A stretch of 64,000 nucleotides of DNA. It comes from JAICLK01 sp963810525. Its GTDB lineage: Bacteria; Patescibacteriota; Saccharimonadia; Saccharimonadales; UBA4665. The DNA lies in NCBI GenBank assembly GCA_963810525.1, contig CAWENB010000003.1, positions 248,001 to 312,000 of the forward strand. Reading direction: 5' to 3'. A program made the translations under genes and the position numbers. Of this stretch, positions 34,253 through 42,273 are shown one piece after another (position 1 is the stretch's first letter; each line of letters opens with the position of its first letter). The notes beneath the pieces were generated by a model that was not told the origin of the DNA, ran no database searches, and saw nothing but the letters and a program-made list of their open reading frames with translations.

Positions 34253-35164
34253 GTGACAAAAAGCCAGCCAAAGACGATTGATTTCCTGATAATCGGGGCC
34301 GCCAAGTCCGGCACCACCACCTTGTACGAATGGGTCAAGGAGCACCCGCAGCTTTACATGCCCAAGGGCAAAGAGCTGCCATTCTTTACCGAGCCGCACT
34401 ACAACAAAGGCCTCCAGTGGTACCTCGACACCCACTTTGCCGGCGCGCCGGCCGACAAGCTCTGGGGCAAGGCCACGCCGCAGTACATGCATGGTATCAA
34501 CGGCGTGATGCCCGAGGCAGTTGCCCGGCGCATCCATACCGACCTGCCTGAGGTAAAGCTGATCGCGGTCTTACGCGATCCGGTCGAGCGGGCCTATTCG
34601 CACTACAAAATGGCGGTACGGCGCGGGCACGAGACTCGCAGCTTTGATGCAGTCGTCAAAGAAATGACCACGAAAGCCGGCGTTGAAAAGGCGCGGGCCT
34701 ATCAGACGGAGACCAATTCCTATATCGTGACCGGCGAATACGGCCGGATTCTCAAGTATTATTTCGACCTGTTTGACGCCTCGCAGATCAAAGTCTATTT
34801 TGCCGACGATCTAGAAACCAGCCGCAAGTGGCTGATCAAAGACCTGTTCGAGTTCTTAGGTGTCGACAGCGACTTCCGGCCGAAGAATCTGTTTACCGAT
34901 TATCACAAGGGCGGCTCCAAGCCCCGGGTCAAGCTGCTGACCCCGGAGATTTTGAATAACCTGCCGGCCGTGCCGCTTTTGTGGTCGCTGGCGCCGAACA
35001 ACCTGCGGCGGCGCGTCAACTTCGGACTGAACCGCTGGAATATCAAGCCGGACGCTGACGCACTCGATAAAACTTCGCCGGCATATAAGCATTTGCAGGC
35101 CTATTACGCCGAGGACACCAAGCTGCTGGAAAAGCTGCTCGGCACTAAAGTGCACTGGTTTTAA
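34253..35164 (+). CDS. PAPS-dependent sulfotransferase
   Basis: 303 aa from GTG at 34253, preceded by a GGGGA motif. The 5'-phosphosulfate loop is IIGAAKSGTTTLYEW (about 9-23), and the 3'-phosphate site is VLRDPVERAYSHYKM (about 106-120), both hallmarks of carbohydrate-type sulfotransferases (heparan N-sulfotransferase/NodH type). It should move sulfate from PAPS to a hydroxyl or amino group on a sugar. PAPS can come from the Sat-CysC encoded at 25.9-27.6 kb and PAP is cleared by CysQ. The acceptor is unknown; the surface polysaccharide or a glycolipid is likely. Confidence 0.88.
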   Translation: MTKSQPKTIDFLIIGAAKSGTTTLYEWVKEHPQLYMPKGKELPFFTEPHYNKGLQWYLDTHFAGAPADKLWGKATPQYMHGINGVMPEAVARRIHTDLPEVKLIAVLRDPVERAYSHYKMAVRRGHETRSFDAVVKEMTTKAGVEKARAYQTETNSYIVTGEYGRILKYYFDLFDASQIKVYFADDLETSRKWLIKDLFEFLGVDSDFRPKNLFTDYHKGGSKPRVKLLTPEILNNLPAVPLLWSLAPNNLRRRVNFGLNRWNIKPDADALDKTSPAYKHLQAYYAEDTKLLEKLLGTKVHWF

Positions 35165-35408
35165 TACCTGCTTAAAAACTTTGTCCCCAGCCCTTACCGA
35201 CTACGTATCCCGGATTGATCGTCGTCATGCTTTCAACTACCCCTGCCCTATGCTTCCGAGTTTTAATGCCACCATTTTTTACGCTTTTTGCCAAGAAAGC
35301 GAGCCCGAATTAACCTTCAAAACGCAACCTAAGAAAACCTGAAGAGCCATGCGGCTTCCGCGTACGCTGTTGTTTGCAAGAACTAACAGTAATACGGAGG
35401 TTGCCAGC

Positions 35409-36368
35409 ATGGCTCACCATCACTTTACCCGAGATGACCGGGTTCTTCTAGCAAAACTAAAGACCGCCGGGCTCACGAACCAATCTTGTGCCCGCATCCT
35501 CAGGTTCCACCCTTCGTCTGTAGGTAGGGAGCTGCGTCGGGGCGCAGCTCCGACTGCGACCGGCTATGACATCCGCGTCGCCCGAAACCGCAACCGTCGG
35601 TTGAGGTATGCGGCCAACCAGCAGCACCGCAGGCTACACGACGCCGAGGCTGAGCAGCTCACGGCGCTCCTGCGGCAGTGTTACAGCCCCGAGCAGGCCG
35701 GACAGGCTGTTGGTTTGAGTCATAGTACGGTCTACCGCTGGCTCTGGGCACAACCCAAAGCTTTCTTGGCCACCATGTGGCAGTTCCTGCGCCACAAGAA
35801 GCTCCGTCGGAAGTACGGCACCAAGCGCCGGGAACGGCAGCGAGAACTGCAGAAGAAACGCTGGATCGACTCACGTCCCCAATCAGTGAACGACCGGCTG
35901 TTCTACGGCCATTGGGAGGGCGACACCGTTCGCGGCAAAGGTAACTCCGGCTACCTCGTCACCCTGGTCGAACGGAAGAGCGGTTACGCCCTCGTCGGCT
36001 ACATTTCGCAGGCCACCAAGGAGCAGTTCCGGACATGTGCTGAACAGCTGCTTGCCCCACTCCCGCGACATCTGAAACGTAGCCTGACGCTCGACAATGG
36101 CACAGAGATGCAAGACTTTGAGATACTGGAAAAACATACCGGTCTGACCGTCTACTTTGCCCACCCCTACCATTCCTGGGAACGGGGCAGCAACGAGAAC
36201 TTCAATGGGCTGCTCCGGCAATTCTTTCCGAAAGGCTCCTCATTCGCTAACGTCACACAGGAGCAGGTTGACCTGGCGGCCAACCTGCTCAATACTAGAC
36301 CGCGTAAACGACACGGCTACCAAAGCCCTGCCACGCTACTCAAGCCGTACTTAGCTGTTGCGATTTGA
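35409..36368 (+). CDS. IS30-family transposase
   Basis: 319 aa from ATG at 35409, with GGAGG eight bases upstream. The N-terminal helix-turn-helix (LKTAGLTNQSCARILRFHPS) is of the IS30 type. The catalytic DDE triad is in HWEGDTVRG, SLTLDNGTEM and SNENFNGLLRQFFPKG. The C-terminal NLLNTRPRKRHGYQSPATLL is the usual IS30 ending. The gene looks intact. Terminal inverted repeats were looked for on both sides and could not be matched, so the outer limits of the element are open. Confidence 0.92.
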   Translation: MAHHHFTRDDRVLLAKLKTAGLTNQSCARILRFHPSSVGRELRRGAAPTATGYDIRVARNRNRRLRYAANQQHRRLHDAEAEQLTALLRQCYSPEQAGQAVGLSHSTVYRWLWAQPKAFLATMWQFLRHKKLRRKYGTKRRERQRELQKKRWIDSRPQSVNDRLFYGHWEGDTVRGKGNSGYLVTLVERKSGYALVGYISQATKEQFRTCAEQLLAPLPRHLKRSLTLDNGTEMQDFEILEKHTGLTVYFAHPYHSWERGSNENFNGLLRQFFPKGSSFANVTQEQVDLAANLLNTRPRKRHGYQSPATLLKPYLAVAI

Positions 36369-36380
36369 ATGAGAATTCAG

Positions 36381-36409
36381 GGAGTGTTGGAGTAAACTCT
36401 AACGCACCA
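36381..36409 (+). repeat. Possible diverged fifth copy of the structured repeat
   Basis: GTGTTGGAGTAAA at 36384-36396 and CGCACCA at 36403-36409 resemble the two ends of the structured repeat (copies at 38.3, 39.1, 40.3 and 42.1 kb), but the middle differs. It forms a hairpin by itself, GTTGGAGT with ACTCTAAC. As in other copies, a terminator follows. Confidence 0.4.
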
Positions 36410-36429
36410 ATTCTGAATAACAGATCTGG

Positions 36430-36451
36430 CACGCGCCCCGGCGTGTTTTTT
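36430..36451 (+). terminator. Intrinsic terminator
   Basis: CACGC - GCCCCG - GCGTG followed by TTTTTT. A GC-rich 5-bp stem with a T run, directed rightwards, downstream of the IS30 transposase. Confidence 0.75.
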
Positions 36452-36528
36452 AGTTTTCGGAACTCTTATAGCCACCTCTGTTTAAATGGGTGCAAGTCCC
36501 GTCTGCCCGAGATCACACTACAAACACC

Positions 36529-36557
36529 TTGAACTAATTAGTAAATAATGTCATAAT
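36529..36557 (+). promoter_or_regulatory. Leaderless-type promoter of the 302-aa gene
   Basis: TTGAAC (36529-36534), 17-nt spacer, CATAAT (36552-36557), then six bases to the ATG at 36564. Confidence 0.65.
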
Positions 36558-36563
36558 ATACGT

Positions 36564-37472
36564 ATGGCTAAAGCCTCCAGTCTCGAGATGCGTGGGCTTC
36601 TCCGTACAACCGCGGAGGCTTATCTTGACCCTGCCGTTAAACCTTCCAAGGTGAACGTAGGCAAAATGGCTAAGAAACGTGGGTTTGAGCTTGACCAAGT
36701 CGGCAGTCTGAAGCTTGCCCGATATGCTTTATCTACTGCGGCGATATATAAACTTATGCATACCGCAATAGATGGTATTGGTGCTGAAGCTCATTTTGTA
36801 CAAACGCGGCAACCTCGCCCAGGAGTCAACCCTCTTAGGGATTTGGAAGCAACCGTTAAAGATGCTGCTCACACTACAGGAGTAGCCCTAAGGTCAAAGG
36901 ACGAACGCTTCCGGTACCTAATGGTTAAATATGTAGAATTGAGCAAGGCTGACCCCCTTGCGGCAGTGGCCGATGAGGAGTTTATTCTTAATGGTGGTGA
37001 CTTGTCTGGTGATGGAAGTTACTTTGTTGGTGTTACGGCTCAAAATATGAATGAGAGCCCATTAACCCAGGATCTTACTGGCGATGAGCGTATTCTTGCA
37101 ACACATGGCCTTATACATATAGGAACCGGCCGATCTACTCACAATATTGAAATGCTTCGCTACCTTCCCAGCTGGGTAACTGAAGCGGAACAAGGTACAA
37201 AACTTACTGAACGAGCAGGTGGTATAACTCTGTTACGAAAAGATGGCAGTAGACTCTTTTCAATACCAAGAGAGATAATAGATAATATAAACCCACAAGG
37301 TCCTAATTTACACTGCCCCGCGCATCAACCACTCTTCGACGAGGCAGATACGTCGCTAGAACTTGGCTTCCATGCAACAGTAAACCTTGCAGGTGTCCGT
37401 GACGTATTTGATATACCTAACATCTCAGCAACAGATATTAGACCAGGAGCCAACATCTCGAATACGGCGTAA
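36564..37472 (+). CDS. Unknown protein in the mosaic region
   Basis: 302 aa, not recognised. The first 130 residues are mostly helical and basic (SLEMRGLLRTTAEAYLDPAV at the start). The rest is mixed, with a CxxH pair late in the protein (NLHCPAHQPLFDEAD, about residue 250) and a histidine pair (ATHGLIHIGTGRSTHN, about 178). The Cys/His pattern could form a metal site. No signal or membrane segment. It is transcribed from its own promoter and is flanked by mobile elements and repeats, so horizontal arrival is likely. Confidence 0.55.
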   Translation: MAKASSLEMRGLLRTTAEAYLDPAVKPSKVNVGKMAKKRGFELDQVGSLKLARYALSTAAIYKLMHTAIDGIGAEAHFVQTRQPRPGVNPLRDLEATVKDAAHTTGVALRSKDERFRYLMVKYVELSKADPLAAVADEEFILNGGDLSGDGSYFVGVTAQNMNESPLTQDLTGDERILATHGLIHIGTGRSTHNIEMLRYLPSWVTEAEQGTKLTERAGGITLLRKDGSRLFSIPREIIDNINPQGPNLHCPAHQPLFDEADTSLELGFHATVNLAGVRDVFDIPNISATDIRPGANISNTA

Positions 37473-37757
37473 CGCGGCATCCTAGTTTGGACGTTTTACT
37501 CTGCGATCACTCTTGATTTACCTGTTGCTCCTCTGCCTTCGGCTATTATCACTATTACAGCAACGTTGCAGCCTGGTGTAATTCCCGCCTCTTACTCACT
37601 AAGTAAGTATTCCTGTTACAGTATCTCTAATATTTTTCTCCACCGCGCTATCTCATCAGAGATAAGGTGTAAACTTTTACCTACCTGCTGCACCAATCTG
37701 ATGATTTTAGCCCTTCGGGACTTTTCTGTTTGAGAAAGCTACCTACGCAAGATATAA
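37473..37757. other. Intergenic stretch between convergent genes
   Basis: 285 bp, AT-rich, no gene. TTTTAGCCCTTCGGGACTTTTC near 37704-37726 has a short CCC-TTC-GGG hairpin followed by a few T and may end transcripts from the left gene. Confidence 0.35.
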
Positions 37758-38246
37758 CTATCGTTTCTTCATGATTCTGGGAAATAATATAGTTGGACCT
37801 ATTGTTAGGAAGGTCCCTATAGTAAAAACACCCCTACCGGTACCGACGATAAACTCAGTATCAGTTACTAAATGACGTGAGAGTCCATACCTGATCAGAA
37901 GGTAGTAGACGACTATGTACAGTAAACTCGTAAGCAATCCAGGAGAGTAGATATTCTGTCGTATAGTCCAATAAAAGTATACGGTCAACGCATGTGTAAC
38001 AAAGCCTGCTACCCATGCTATTGGTATGATCACCCAATGGCCACCGAAGGTGTCGAACAGTATGTTACTCGTTGCCAACAAGGCTAATGCGCTAGCGTTA
38101 AACCAGAAAAATATACGATCGTTATAGAGTGGCCAGAAATTATTTGCTATCCAGCGTACGAAGCCACCATTAACAAGGGTCTCCTCGAGAATATGTACTA
38201 CATAACTTACTAAAAATGCCCAAAATAAAATGTTTAGAAATGGCAT
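37758..38246 (-). CDS. HXXEE-family membrane protein
   Basis: 162 aa with five or so membrane segments. The motif VVHILEETLVNGGF (residues 16-29) contains the HxxEE signature that names the family (PF13787). Conserved histidine and glutamates inside the membrane hint at an enzyme, but no member has a firm activity that I can cite. It is the only minus-strand gene among the repeat-separated units and lies with its start towards repeat copy A. Confidence 0.7.
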   Translation of the reverse strand: MPFLNILFWAFLVSYVVHILEETLVNGGFVRWIANNFWPLYNDRIFFWFNASALALLATSNILFDTFGGHWVIIPIAWVAGFVTHALTVYFYWTIRQNIYSPGLLTSLLYIVVYYLLIRYGLSRHLVTDTEFIVGTGRGVFTIGTFLTIGPTILFPRIMKKR

Positions 38247-38328
38247 GCATATATACTATCGATCGGTGATATTAAGTGATGTGATCATTTTCTCAGTAGC
38301 TGCGTAAGCTGGCCTAGATATGTCAAAA

Positions 38329-38405
38329 GGTGTTGGAATGAAAGTGCGCCCGAGTGCACCAAATGAACCATATGCGTAATGACCTTAATTAAACTTAAGG
38401 TCATT
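38329..38405 (+). repeat. Structured repeat copy A with long hairpin
   Basis: GGTGTTGGAATGAAA (38329-38343) then GTGCGC-CCGA-GCGCAC (38344-38359). A perfect 11-bp hairpin follows, AATGACCTTAA with TTAAGGTCATT (38378-38405), loop of six. The first stem seen in copies B-D is decayed here. The segment between repeat and hairpin is related to that of copy C (TAATGACCT against TTATGACCT). Confidence 0.7.
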
Positions 38406-38430
38406 TACTTATCGTACTAAAGTCTACCTA

Positions 38431-38459
38431 TTGACAATGATAGCCAAAGTGCGTACAAT
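38431..38459 (+). promoter_or_regulatory. Leaderless-type promoter of mazEF
   Basis: Consensus TTGACA (38431-38436), 17-nt spacer, TACAAT (38454-38459), six bases to the mazE ATG. A GTACAATGTAC palindrome spans the -10 box (38453-38463) and could be the antitoxin operator. Confidence 0.75.
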
Positions 38460-38465
38460 GTACGT

Positions 38466-38741
38466 ATGAATACAATCAATACATCGCTTACGACATCGGG
38501 TAATAGTGTGGCTGTGCGCTTACCAAGGGAGCTGTTAAAAATGAGCGGACTTACTAATAAGGTTACGCTTGAGGCGAGGCAAGGAAAAATAATTATTAGC
38601 AAAGCCACAAATCCTCGCGAAGGATGGCGCAAACAAATAGAGTCTGAGGTAGCTTCTCGCGGACTTCCTAATATGGTTGACGAATATGGGGATATGAGCG
38701 CTGAAGCTGAAAATAGCTTGAGCGATGGGCTAGCGGAATGA
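38466..38741 (+). CDS. mazE: MazE-like antitoxin (AbrB/SpoVT DNA-binding fold)
   Basis: 91 aa. Residues 5-50 have the swapped-hairpin pattern SLTTSGNSVAVRLPRELLK - GLTNKVTLEARQGKIIIS, as in MazE. The acidic C-terminal tail should wrap and block the toxin. The stop overlaps the toxin start by four bases (ATGA), so the two are translated together. The promoter palindrome GTACAATGTAC may be where MazE binds to repress its own operon. Confidence 0.85.
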   Translation: MNTINTSLTTSGNSVAVRLPRELLKMSGLTNKVTLEARQGKIIISKATNPREGWRKQIESEVASRGLPNMVDEYGDMSAEAENSLSDGLAE

Positions 38742-39070
38742 CAGCGAAATGCGATCAGTACACCCTTTACTGGTGTAATCTTGAGCCAACTTTTGGACAT
38801 CAAATGAAAAAGACGCGACCATGTGTTATTGTGTCGCCCAACGAAATGAACGACATACTCGGTACTGTTATAATCGTTCCTTTAACAAGTACTATACGGA
38901 ACTTCCCTTTTTATGTGCCTGTTAAGTATCATGATCACCAGGGTGCACTGGCATGCGATCAAATAAAGACAATCGATAAGCGTCGTATTGGTGAGCAATT
39001 TGCAAAGCTAACAACAAAAGACGCCGAATCGCTCAGCAATGTGCTGTCTGCGATGTTTCAGGTCATTTAA
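38738..39070 (+). CDS. mazF: MazF/PemK-family mRNA interferase toxin
   Basis: 110 aa with the MazF pattern: RPCVIVSPNEMND after the first strand, VIIVPLTSTIRNFPFYV in the middle, and ALACDQIKTIDKRRI near residue 75. R-P and the T/S of PLTST are the catalytic residues of the family. It cuts mRNA at short sequences unless bound by MazE. It overlaps the antitoxin gene by four bases. Repeat copy B begins 54 bases after its stop. Confidence 0.9.
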   Translation: MTAKCDQYTLYWCNLEPTFGHQMKKTRPCVIVSPNEMNDILGTVIIVPLTSTIRNFPFYVPVKYHDHQGALACDQIKTIDKRRIGEQFAKLTTKDAESLSNVLSAMFQVI

Positions 39071-39377
39071 AAAATATTGCCAGTAGCGAGGCTCTGTCAC
39101 GGAACTTGCTGAATGTCGTCAAGCCACTCTAAAAGGTGTTGGAATGAAAGTGGGCCCGAGCGCACCAGATCTGGATCCGATATTTTATCAAACCACGCAT
39201 ATAGTGCTTGCTTGGTGCTTATTTATTTTTGAAAATAACCTTTTACAACGGTACTCGTAACCCCTAGAAGTCTCAGGTATGATCGTTTTGGGCGGATGGC
39301 AACTAATCAAGAACAAAATATATACGGCCAGAAGGACCGGTTAGCTATTTGTCTCCGTGTGATATATTCAAGGTAAT
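39071..39377. other. Intergenic stretch holding repeat copy B and a -10 box
   Basis: 307 bp. Copy B is at 39125-39166. TTAGCT (39341-39346) and TATATT (39363-39368) lie 16 nt apart and nine bases before the ATG of the GH6 gene, giving another near-leaderless promoter. Confidence 0.45.
39125..39166 (+). repeat. Structured repeat copy B
   Basis: First stem CACT(39125-39128)/GGTG(39135-39138), loop CTAAAA, with one G-U pair. Then TTGGAATGAAA and the second stem GTGGGC-CCGA-GCGCAC, which has one mismatch compared with other copies. Located 54 bases downstream of mazF. Confidence 0.7.
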
Positions 39378-40256
39378 ATGCCAGGTGAGATATATGCGCG
39401 CAAGATTCGAGGGGCGAAATTATATGTTGACCCGCGGCTGCGTGACGCGGGGCGACCGGCGGCGATCGCGTCACAGCCTATAGCTCGATGGTTTGGGGAA
39501 TGGGTGCATGATGTACAACAAGAAGTTGATCAATTGGTAGCAGCTGCCGCTGAGCAGCAATCACTCGCGCAACTGGTCGTGTACAAATTGCCAGCCCGAG
39601 ATAGCGGCGGCTATTCAGCTGGAGGTTTAGGAAGCTCGGCGGCATATCGGGCGTGGGTCGACAAACTGGCGACTGGCATTGGGCAAAGGCAAGCGATTAT
39701 CATACTCGAACCCGACGCGTTGCCGCAGCTTCCAACGCTTCGTCCAGATGGTCAGCGCAAAAGGCTGGCAGATCTAGCATATGCTGTACATGTGCTGAGC
39801 TCACGAACAAGAGCTTTCATCTATATCGACGCCGGCCACGCCTCTTGGGATAGCGTAAAGACTATGATGCCCGATTGGCTGCGAAAAGCCGGTGTGGGCA
39901 AAGCACGGGGTTTCTCTCTCAATGTATCGAATTTTCAGCGTACGGATGACTCGACCGTATACGGCGACTTCTTATCTCGAAAGCTTGGCGGTACGCACTA
40001 CGTGATCGACACTAGTCGCAACGGCAAGGGGCCGCCGCCCGATGAAGGTGAATGGTGGATTAATCCGCCAGGACGAGGCCTGGGGCCGGTGCCAACTACG
40101 ACACCACCGCTCGGTGACTTCGCAGATGCATATCTCTGGATTAAAACGCCCGGCGAATCGGACGGTGCGGCTCGTGGTGCTCCTCCGGCTGGCGAATGGT
40201 TCGAAGCTTATGCCCAAGAGCTCATCACAAACGACACAAGCATCGCGGCTTATTAG
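39378..40256 (+). CDS. GH6-family glycoside hydrolase without signal peptide
   Basis: 292 aa. GH6 landmarks in order: PIARWFGEWVHDVQ, VVYKLPARDSGGYSAGG (about 73-89), IIILEPDALPQLP (the Asp of EPDAL is the general acid), FIYIDAGHASW, LNVSNF, YVIDTSRNG and WWINPPGRGLG, and ending with LWIKTPGESDG. These are cellulase/cellobiohydrolase features, cleaving beta-1,4-glucan with inversion. The usual secretion signal and linker are missing: the protein starts almost directly at the catalytic domain, and there is no membrane segment. It may act inside the cell or leave by another route. It stands alone, bounded by repeats B and C. Confidence 0.88.
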   Translation: MPGEIYARKIRGAKLYVDPRLRDAGRPAAIASQPIARWFGEWVHDVQQEVDQLVAAAAEQQSLAQLVVYKLPARDSGGYSAGGLGSSAAYRAWVDKLATGIGQRQAIIILEPDALPQLPTLRPDGQRKRLADLAYAVHVLSSRTRAFIYIDAGHASWDSVKTMMPDWLRKAGVGKARGFSLNVSNFQRTDDSTVYGDFLSRKLGGTHYVIDTSRNGKGPPPDEGEWWINPPGRGLGPVPTTTPPLGDFADAYLWIKTPGESDGAARGAPPAGEWFEAYAQELITNDTSIAAY

Positions 40257-40293
40257 GACTTAATAATTCAAACATCTGGCCATATCATTCAAC

Positions 40294-40334
40294 CGCCCCA
40301 AAAGGCGTTGGAAAGAAAGTGCGCCCGAGCGCAC
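40294..40334 (+). repeat. Structured repeat copy C
   Basis: First stem CGCC(40294-40297)/GGCG(40304-40307), loop CCAAAA. Compared with copy D (CACC/GGTG) both sides of one pair have changed, a compensatory change. Then TTGGAAAGAAA and the perfect second stem GTGCGC-CCGA-GCGCAC. Located 37 bases after the GH6 stop. Confidence 0.75.
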
Positions 40335-40357
40335 TAAAGAAAGCATGAGTATTATGA

Positions 40358-40380
40358 CCTCAATATTTTGAGGACTTTTT
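40358..40380 (+). terminator. Intrinsic terminator after repeat copy C
   Basis: CCTCAA-TATT-TTGAGG followed by ACTTTTT. Its left side, with the preceding bases, is alignable to the hairpin after repeat copy A. Confidence 0.75.
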
Positions 40381-40552
40381 ATTTAATTTAGGTGTTATCG
40401 GCCCTAATCGTTAGCCTGTTATTATATGAGGCGATAGTTTAAATAGTACAGATCACGAGATTGCATGAAAATCGCAAACCTGAAGGTCGTGCGTGATAGA
40501 CAAATTGTACGTCTGGTATTGCGTTGATAAAAAATAGGGTCATCATGGGGAT

Positions 40553-40915
40553 ATGTACCGTGGTCGTAAAAAATTAGGTAATCCTCCACGATTTTACCGC
40601 CCTCCTCCGGAGGCGGACGTTGAATTGTTCGGCCCAGCTGTTGCTGAAGCAAGATCTTTAGTCAGGGCGGAGCGGGTCTCCTCAAGATTATGGAGCGGTA
40701 CCATGACCATTGTCACTGGAGGAGTTTTAGCACTTATAAATGCCGTAGAAGGCGATACGACACCTGTGGGTTTCGCATCTTATTTTCTGATACCTTTGGC
40801 TGCAAACTCGATCGCCCAGATCAGAATTGAACAGTTACATCGTCATGAATTACAAATGCTCGGAAATTTGGCACTAAATCAGCCCCAAGAAGAACCGCCC
40901 GGTAATAATGAATGA
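40553..40915 (+). CDS. Small membrane-associated protein, function unknown
   Basis: 120 aa. A basic, proline-rich N-terminus (PPRFYRPPPEADVE) is followed by one or two hydrophobic segments (about 50-64 TMTIVTGGVLALINA and 73-90 FASYFLIPLAANSIAQ), and a polar tail. Not recognised. TTGCGT (40519-40524) and CATCAT (40541-40546) give a weak leaderless-type promoter, six bases before the ATG. If the adjacent transposon is removed, repeat copy D would follow this gene as copy C follows GH6. Confidence 0.5.
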   Translation: MYRGRKKLGNPPRFYRPPPEADVELFGPAVAEARSLVRAERVSSRLWSGTMTIVTGGVLALINAVEGDTTPVGFASYFLIPLAANSIAQIRIEQLHRHELQMLGNLALNQPQEEPPGNNE

Positions 40916-40992
40916 TTAACCAATCGATTACATTGACTGGGCTTTGGCATAGTTTTAAGTAAATGGCTTAACACCAAATTCTGGTGTCTACT

Positions 40993-41946
40993 CTAATCTG
41001 TTTTTCTAGAGAAGAAACTCCAGAGGATCGTAATTATTCGTTGTTTTGAGGCTCCACGGTGGGGTATGAGCTTGTCTTTCCAGACGCCGAATCTTCCGTC
41101 TAATGGGCTCGTTGTGTTGGCTACTCGTATGCCACTTTCCTGTATGTAATCGGCTTGGTAGGTGAACAGATATGGTAGGTTGCGACACAAGGAAAAATAA
41201 GCTCTTCTGGTACGCTCATGGGCATATCTTTTGGTGACCGGATCACGCTCCTTGAGCCATGCCCCATGTTTCTTGTACCAACCAGCGAGTGCATCCTCAA
41301 ACGTTAGTTCGTCTGTCCGAGCGAGCGTTAAGGCAAGCGCTCGTAACTCAATATTTTGCGTCAGTCGTGGCTTCTTGGTCAGACATTGAGTGATGGTCAT
41401 AAGCTGGTGAAACTGGCAATGCTGGACCGGTATGCCTTTGCCCTCCAGCATAGTCCGTACGCCTCGTCTGCCGTCAATGGTGACCGCCAGGATACTGTAG
41501 CCCATTGCTTCAATCGTATCTGTTGCAACCTCATAATCTACGGTGCGTTCTGTCCCGTCTACCGTGGCGTAATACAGCACCGTATTCTCACCAAGCGTCG
41601 CCACTGCATATGGGTCAATAACAACCAGGAGGCCCCAGTCCCCAAAGTAGGTAACATCCATTATGACGGCTACGGTACGCGGTTTCTGGATGATGCGTGG
41701 CGGGCTGTAGCCATTGAGTTGAGCGCGGATGCAACCGGTACTTTTCCGGTATTCTTTAGCCAAGCTGTTCACGGTACGACCGTCAAAGGCATACTGGTGC
41801 CATAGGGTAGCTCGCTTACGGCCAGGGCGGCCTTTACTGCTCCATGACCGACGGCAGGTACGACAGACGTAGCGCTGTAGACCGTTCCTCACACCGTTTT
41901 TCTTTACGTTGGTACAATAGCAAGACGGACAGCTCTTTCGAGTCAT
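40993..41946 (-). CDS. Zinc-ribbon DDE transposase (IS256/MULE-like)
   Basis: 317 aa. The N-terminus is a zinc ribbon (CPSCYC...CRTCRR, residues 7-30). The DDE domain has VIMDVTYFGDWG (first Asp, about 96), VTIDGRRG (second, about 156) with QHCQFHQLM after it, and a late acidic position near TSPLDGRFG. HQxxxHxxL-type motifs resemble IS256-superfamily (MULE-type) transposases; the exact IS family is not certain, and the late glutamate is replaced or displaced. Terminal repeats were not resolved. The gene looks intact. Confidence 0.75.
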   Translation of the reverse strand: MTRKSCPSCYCTNVKKNGVRNGLQRYVCRTCRRSWSSKGRPGRKRATLWHQYAFDGRTVNSLAKEYRKSTGCIRAQLNGYSPPRIIQKPRTVAVIMDVTYFGDWGLLVVIDPYAVATLGENTVLYYATVDGTERTVDYEVATDTIEAMGYSILAVTIDGRRGVRTMLEGKGIPVQHCQFHQLMTITQCLTKKPRLTQNIELRALALTLARTDELTFEDALAGWYKKHGAWLKERDPVTKRYAHERTRRAYFSLCRNLPYLFTYQADYIQESGIRVANTTSPLDGRFGVWKDKLIPHRGASKQRIITILWSFFSRKTD

Positions 41947-42069
41947 CTTCGTTACTCCTTGTTTAGTTGGTACTTACAAGAATAACGAAAACAATGACAA
42001 AGAAATCTGTCCGTCTTAAAGCGCTAGCAGCAACCAGTTTTTGTTATTAAGCCAAGTAAATTGTTTAAC

Positions 42070-42111
42070 CACCCAATCAGGTGTTGGAATGAAAGTGCGC
42101 CCGAGCGCACC
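42070..42111 (+). repeat. Structured repeat copy D
   Basis: First stem CACC(42070-42073)/GGTG(42080-42083), loop CAATCA. Then TTGGAATGAAA and the perfect second stem GTGCGC-CCGA-GCGCAC ending at 42110. A weak hairpin CTCT-GAAG-AGAG with a following TATTTTT lies at 42133-42151. Confidence 0.75.
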
Positions 42112-42273
42112 ATTTGTGAAACTAAAAAGCGTCTCTGAAGAGAGGTATTTTTCTAAATAAATGTCATGTAGTCATATAAGTAGCCCCCGATTAATACCAG
42201 CCGTTCTTTTGTTTGGTCGTGGTAACTTACAGTGTAAAATAGCCCCGCTTCAGGGGGAGTGGAGGATGTAAAA

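Noticed and set aside
38319..42111. Classical integron attC sites
   Set aside because: RYYYAAC-like and GTTRRR-like strings occur near copies C and D, but not in the attC order or spacing, and no integron integrase is in the window.
38319..42111. CRISPR array
   Set aside because: The repeats are more than 800 bp apart, with genes between, and no cas genes are present.
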